The translations under genes and the position numbers were made by a program. Shown here in pieces: positions 21,610 to 23,061 of a DNA stretch of 23,061 nt. The notes beneath the pieces are model-generated. The model was not told the origin of the DNA. It worked only from the letters and a program-made list of their open reading frames with translations, and ran no database searches. The number at the start of each line of letters is the position of its first letter. Positions within the stretch are counted from its first letter, which is position 1. Origin of the DNA: Bacteroidales bacterium (GTDB lineage: Bacteria > Bacteroidota > Bacteroidia > Bacteroidales > UBA932); assembly GCA_009784635.1 (NCBI GenBank), contig WRBG01000010.1, positions 1-23,061 on the forward strand, given 5' to 3'.

Positions 21610-21641
21610 CAAAAGTACGTTTTTTCTTTCTACTTTTGCAA
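21610..21641 (-). promoter_or_regulatory. Promoter for DUF4296-rSAM-dtd-deoC
   Basis: On the minus strand TACTTTTG (21617-21610) and TTG (21641-21639) are spaced by 21 bases. The predicted start falls on or beside the ATG, implying a leaderless message. It overlaps the divergent plus-strand box at 21631-21638. Confidence 0.55.
21631..21638 (+). promoter_or_regulatory. -7 promoter box for polysaccharide deacetylase-purD
   Basis: TACTTTTG on the plus strand lies 22 bases before the ATG at 21661. It sits inside the spacer of the divergent promoter, so both cannot be occupied at once. A TTG -33 is not evident. Confidence 0.5.
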
Positions 21642-21660
21642 TTTGGTATAGATATAGAAT

Positions 21661-22272
21661 ATGTATTTTAAAGCCCCTCCCATACTCAGGCGGATATTCC
21701 CCTCCTTGATTTGGCAGTTTCCCGAAGAGCAAAACGGCCTTTTTCTGACCTTTGACGACGGGCCTTCTCCGGAAATGACTCCTTGGGTGTTAGATATGTT
21801 GGATAAATACAACGCCAAAGCCACTTTTTTCTGTTTGGGTAAAAATGTGGAAATGCACCCCGATGTGTATGCCGATATTATTCGCCGCGGTCATGCCACG
21901 GGCAATCATTCCTACAGCCACCTCAAGGGCTGGGGCATGGAAACGGACGACTATATCAGGGACGTGGATACGGCGGCGGCATTTATAGAAAGTAATTTGT
22001 TCAGGCCGCCTTACGGGAGGATTGGGCCTAATCAAGCCAAAATGTTGAGCGAGCGGTATAAGATTATTATGTGGAATGTGTTGAGCCAAGATTACAGCCG
22101 CTCCCTTTCGGGAAAGCGTTGCGCTAAAAATGTGATTCGGGATATGGGGCCGGGCTCCATAGTGGTATTTCACGATTCGGTAAAGAGCGCGCAAAACCTT
22201 TGGTATGCCTTACCTTTGGTATTGAGGGCTGTGAGGGAGAAGGGCTGGATATGTAAACCTATAGAACTATAA
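21661..22272 (+). CDS. Polysaccharide deacetylase (NodB/CE4) family protein
   Basis: This 203-residue NodB-homology enzyme removes acetyl groups from amino sugars. All five motifs are present: TFDDGP at 30-35 (Asp32 base, Asp33 metal), HSYSH at 83-87 (two metal His), RPPYGR at 115-120, the DYSRS region near 144, and VVFHDS at 168-173. There is no clear signal peptide; the short N-terminus (RRIFPSLIWQF) is only mildly hydrophobic, so export is uncertain. It is followed by purD after 2 bases. Confidence 0.93.
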   Translation: MYFKAPPILRRIFPSLIWQFPEEQNGLFLTFDDGPSPEMTPWVLDMLDKYNAKATFFCLGKNVEMHPDVYADIIRRGHATGNHSYSHLKGWGMETDDYIRDVDTAAAFIESNLFRPPYGRIGPNQAKMLSERYKIIMWNVLSQDYSRSLSGKRCAKNVIRDMGPGSIVVFHDSVKSAQNLWYALPLVLRAVREKGWICKPIEL

Positions 22273-22274
22273 AT

Positions 22275-23061
22275 ATGAATGTACTTGTGTTGGGTTCGGG
22301 AGGCAGGGAGCATGCCTTGGCTTGGAAAATCAGCCAAAGCCCTTTGCTCCACCGGCTGTATTGCGGGCCGGGAAATCCGGGAACCGCCGCTTTTTCCGAG
22401 AACCTGCCGGTTGACCCCTGTTGCTTTGAATCGGTGAAGCGGGCGGTGTTGGAGCGGGATATTTCCATGGTGGTGGTAGGGCCCGAGGAGCCTTTGGTCA
22501 GAGGAATTGCAGACTTTTTTGCTTCGGAAGCATCCTTGAGGTCCTGTTTTTTGGTGGGGCCGGGGGCTGTAGGCGCCCAATTGGAGGGGAGCAAAGATTT
22601 TGCCAAGGCGTTTATGCAGCGCCACGCTATTCCCACGGCCGGTTATGCTTCTTTTATTACAGAGCAAACAGAAGAAGCGGTGGCATATTTATCTAAGGTC
22701 AAGGCGCCCTACGTACTCAAGGCCGATGGCTTGGCCGCCGGCAAGGGGGTGGTGATTGTGTCCGATATTCGGGAGGCGGAGCAGGAAGTACGGGCTATTT
22801 TGGGAGGAAAATTCGGCAAGGCCGGACATCGAATCGTGATAGAGGAATTTTTGGAGGGCATAGAGCTGTCGGTGTTTTTTATCACAGACGGTAAAAGCTA
22901 TAAAATCCTTCCCCATGCCAAAGACTACAAGCGCGTGGGCAACGGAGATACCGGGCCTAACACAGGAGGGATGGGGGCGGTGTCTCCCGTACCCTTTGCC
23001 GACGAGGTTTTTATGAAAAAGGTAGAAGACCGGATTATTGCGGCCACCGTGCGGGGGCTTG
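22275..23061 (+). CDS. purD: Phosphoribosylamine-glycine ligase, C-terminus beyond window
   Basis: This ATP-grasp enzyme joins glycine to phosphoribosylamine, the second step of purine synthesis. The visible 262 residues include the N-terminal GSGGREHALAW at 7-17, VVVGPEEPLV, the GAQLEGSKDFAKAFM segment opening the ATP-grasp domain, VLKADGLAAGKGVVI in the nucleotide-binding loop, and AKDYKRVGNGDTGPNTGGMG before the cut. The family is about 420-430 residues, so the end lies past the right edge. The ATG at 22275 gives the standard N-terminus. Confidence 0.97.
   Translation, partial: MNVLVLGSGGREHALAWKISQSPLLHRLYCGPGNPGTAAFSENLPVDPCCFESVKRAVLERDISMVVVGPEEPLVRGIADFFASEASLRSCFLVGPGAVGAQLEGSKDFAKAFMQRHAIPTAGYASFITEQTEEAVAYLSKVKAPYVLKADGLAAGKGVVIVSDIREAEQEVRAILGGKFGKAGHRIVIEEFLEGIELSVFFITDGKSYKILPHAKDYKRVGNGDTGPNTGGMGAVSPVPFADEVFMKKVEDRIIAATVRGL

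Noticed and set aside
1..23061. tRNA, rRNA, CRISPR, IS or phage elements
   Set aside because: I scanned the intergenic gaps, all under about 150 bases once the two small peptides are counted, and saw no cloverleaf, regular repeat-spacer array, terminal inverted repeats or transposase frame.

Overview
The window is bacterial chromosomal DNA, densely coded on both strands, and most likely from an uncultivated member of Bacteroidales (phylum Bacteroidota). The evidence is gene content typical of that group: V-type ATPase genes with a DUF2764 gene, a methylmalonyl-CoA epimerase/decarboxylase cluster, DUF4301, DUF4296 and a bacterial deoxyhypusine synthase homologue. In addition, nearly every transcription unit has the Bacteroidota-type -7 box TAnnTTTG upstream, and classical Shine-Dalgarno sites are scarce. 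I saw no tRNA, rRNA, CRISPR array, IS element or prophage gene.

Layout. 1-2430 (minus): the start of a V-type ATPase operon, order E, DUF2764, A, with A running off the left edge. 2504-5233 (minus): mce-mmdA-oadG-like-mmdC, the propionate-forming methylmalonyl-CoA branch; the membrane beta subunit of the sodium pump is not in the cluster. 5325-7259 (plus): LTA-synthase-like membrane sulfatase-fold enzyme, converging on a TPR protein-yebC unit (7246-8642, minus). 8740-12751 (plus): recF-DUF721-pdxB-DUF4301, tightly packed. 12752-13310 (plus): a small stand-alone unit with promoter and terminator that encodes two 46-residue membrane peptides. 13301-17316 (minus): lysA-YciO-like gene-ffh-folD. 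17424-18455 (plus): deoxyhypusine synthase homologue. 18452-18941 (minus): a RelE/ParE-type toxin-antitoxin pair. 18977-21604 (minus): DUF4296 lipoprotein-radical SAM-dtd-deoC. 21661-23061 (plus): polysaccharide deacetylase, then purD, cut by the right edge.

How the genes fit together. The left third is energy metabolism: succinate-derived methylmalonyl-CoA is epimerised and decarboxylated to propionyl-CoA by a biotin enzyme whose relatives pump sodium, next to a rotary V-type ATPase. The middle and right are mostly housekeeping: DNA repair, vitamin B6, folate, SRP targeting, lysine/peptidoglycan precursor, tRNA quality control, deoxynucleoside salvage and purine synthesis. The least explained items are the two-peptide membrane unit at 12752-13310, the deoxyhypusine synthase homologue, and the DUF4301 protein, whose motifs look like those of a sugar nucleotidyltransferase.
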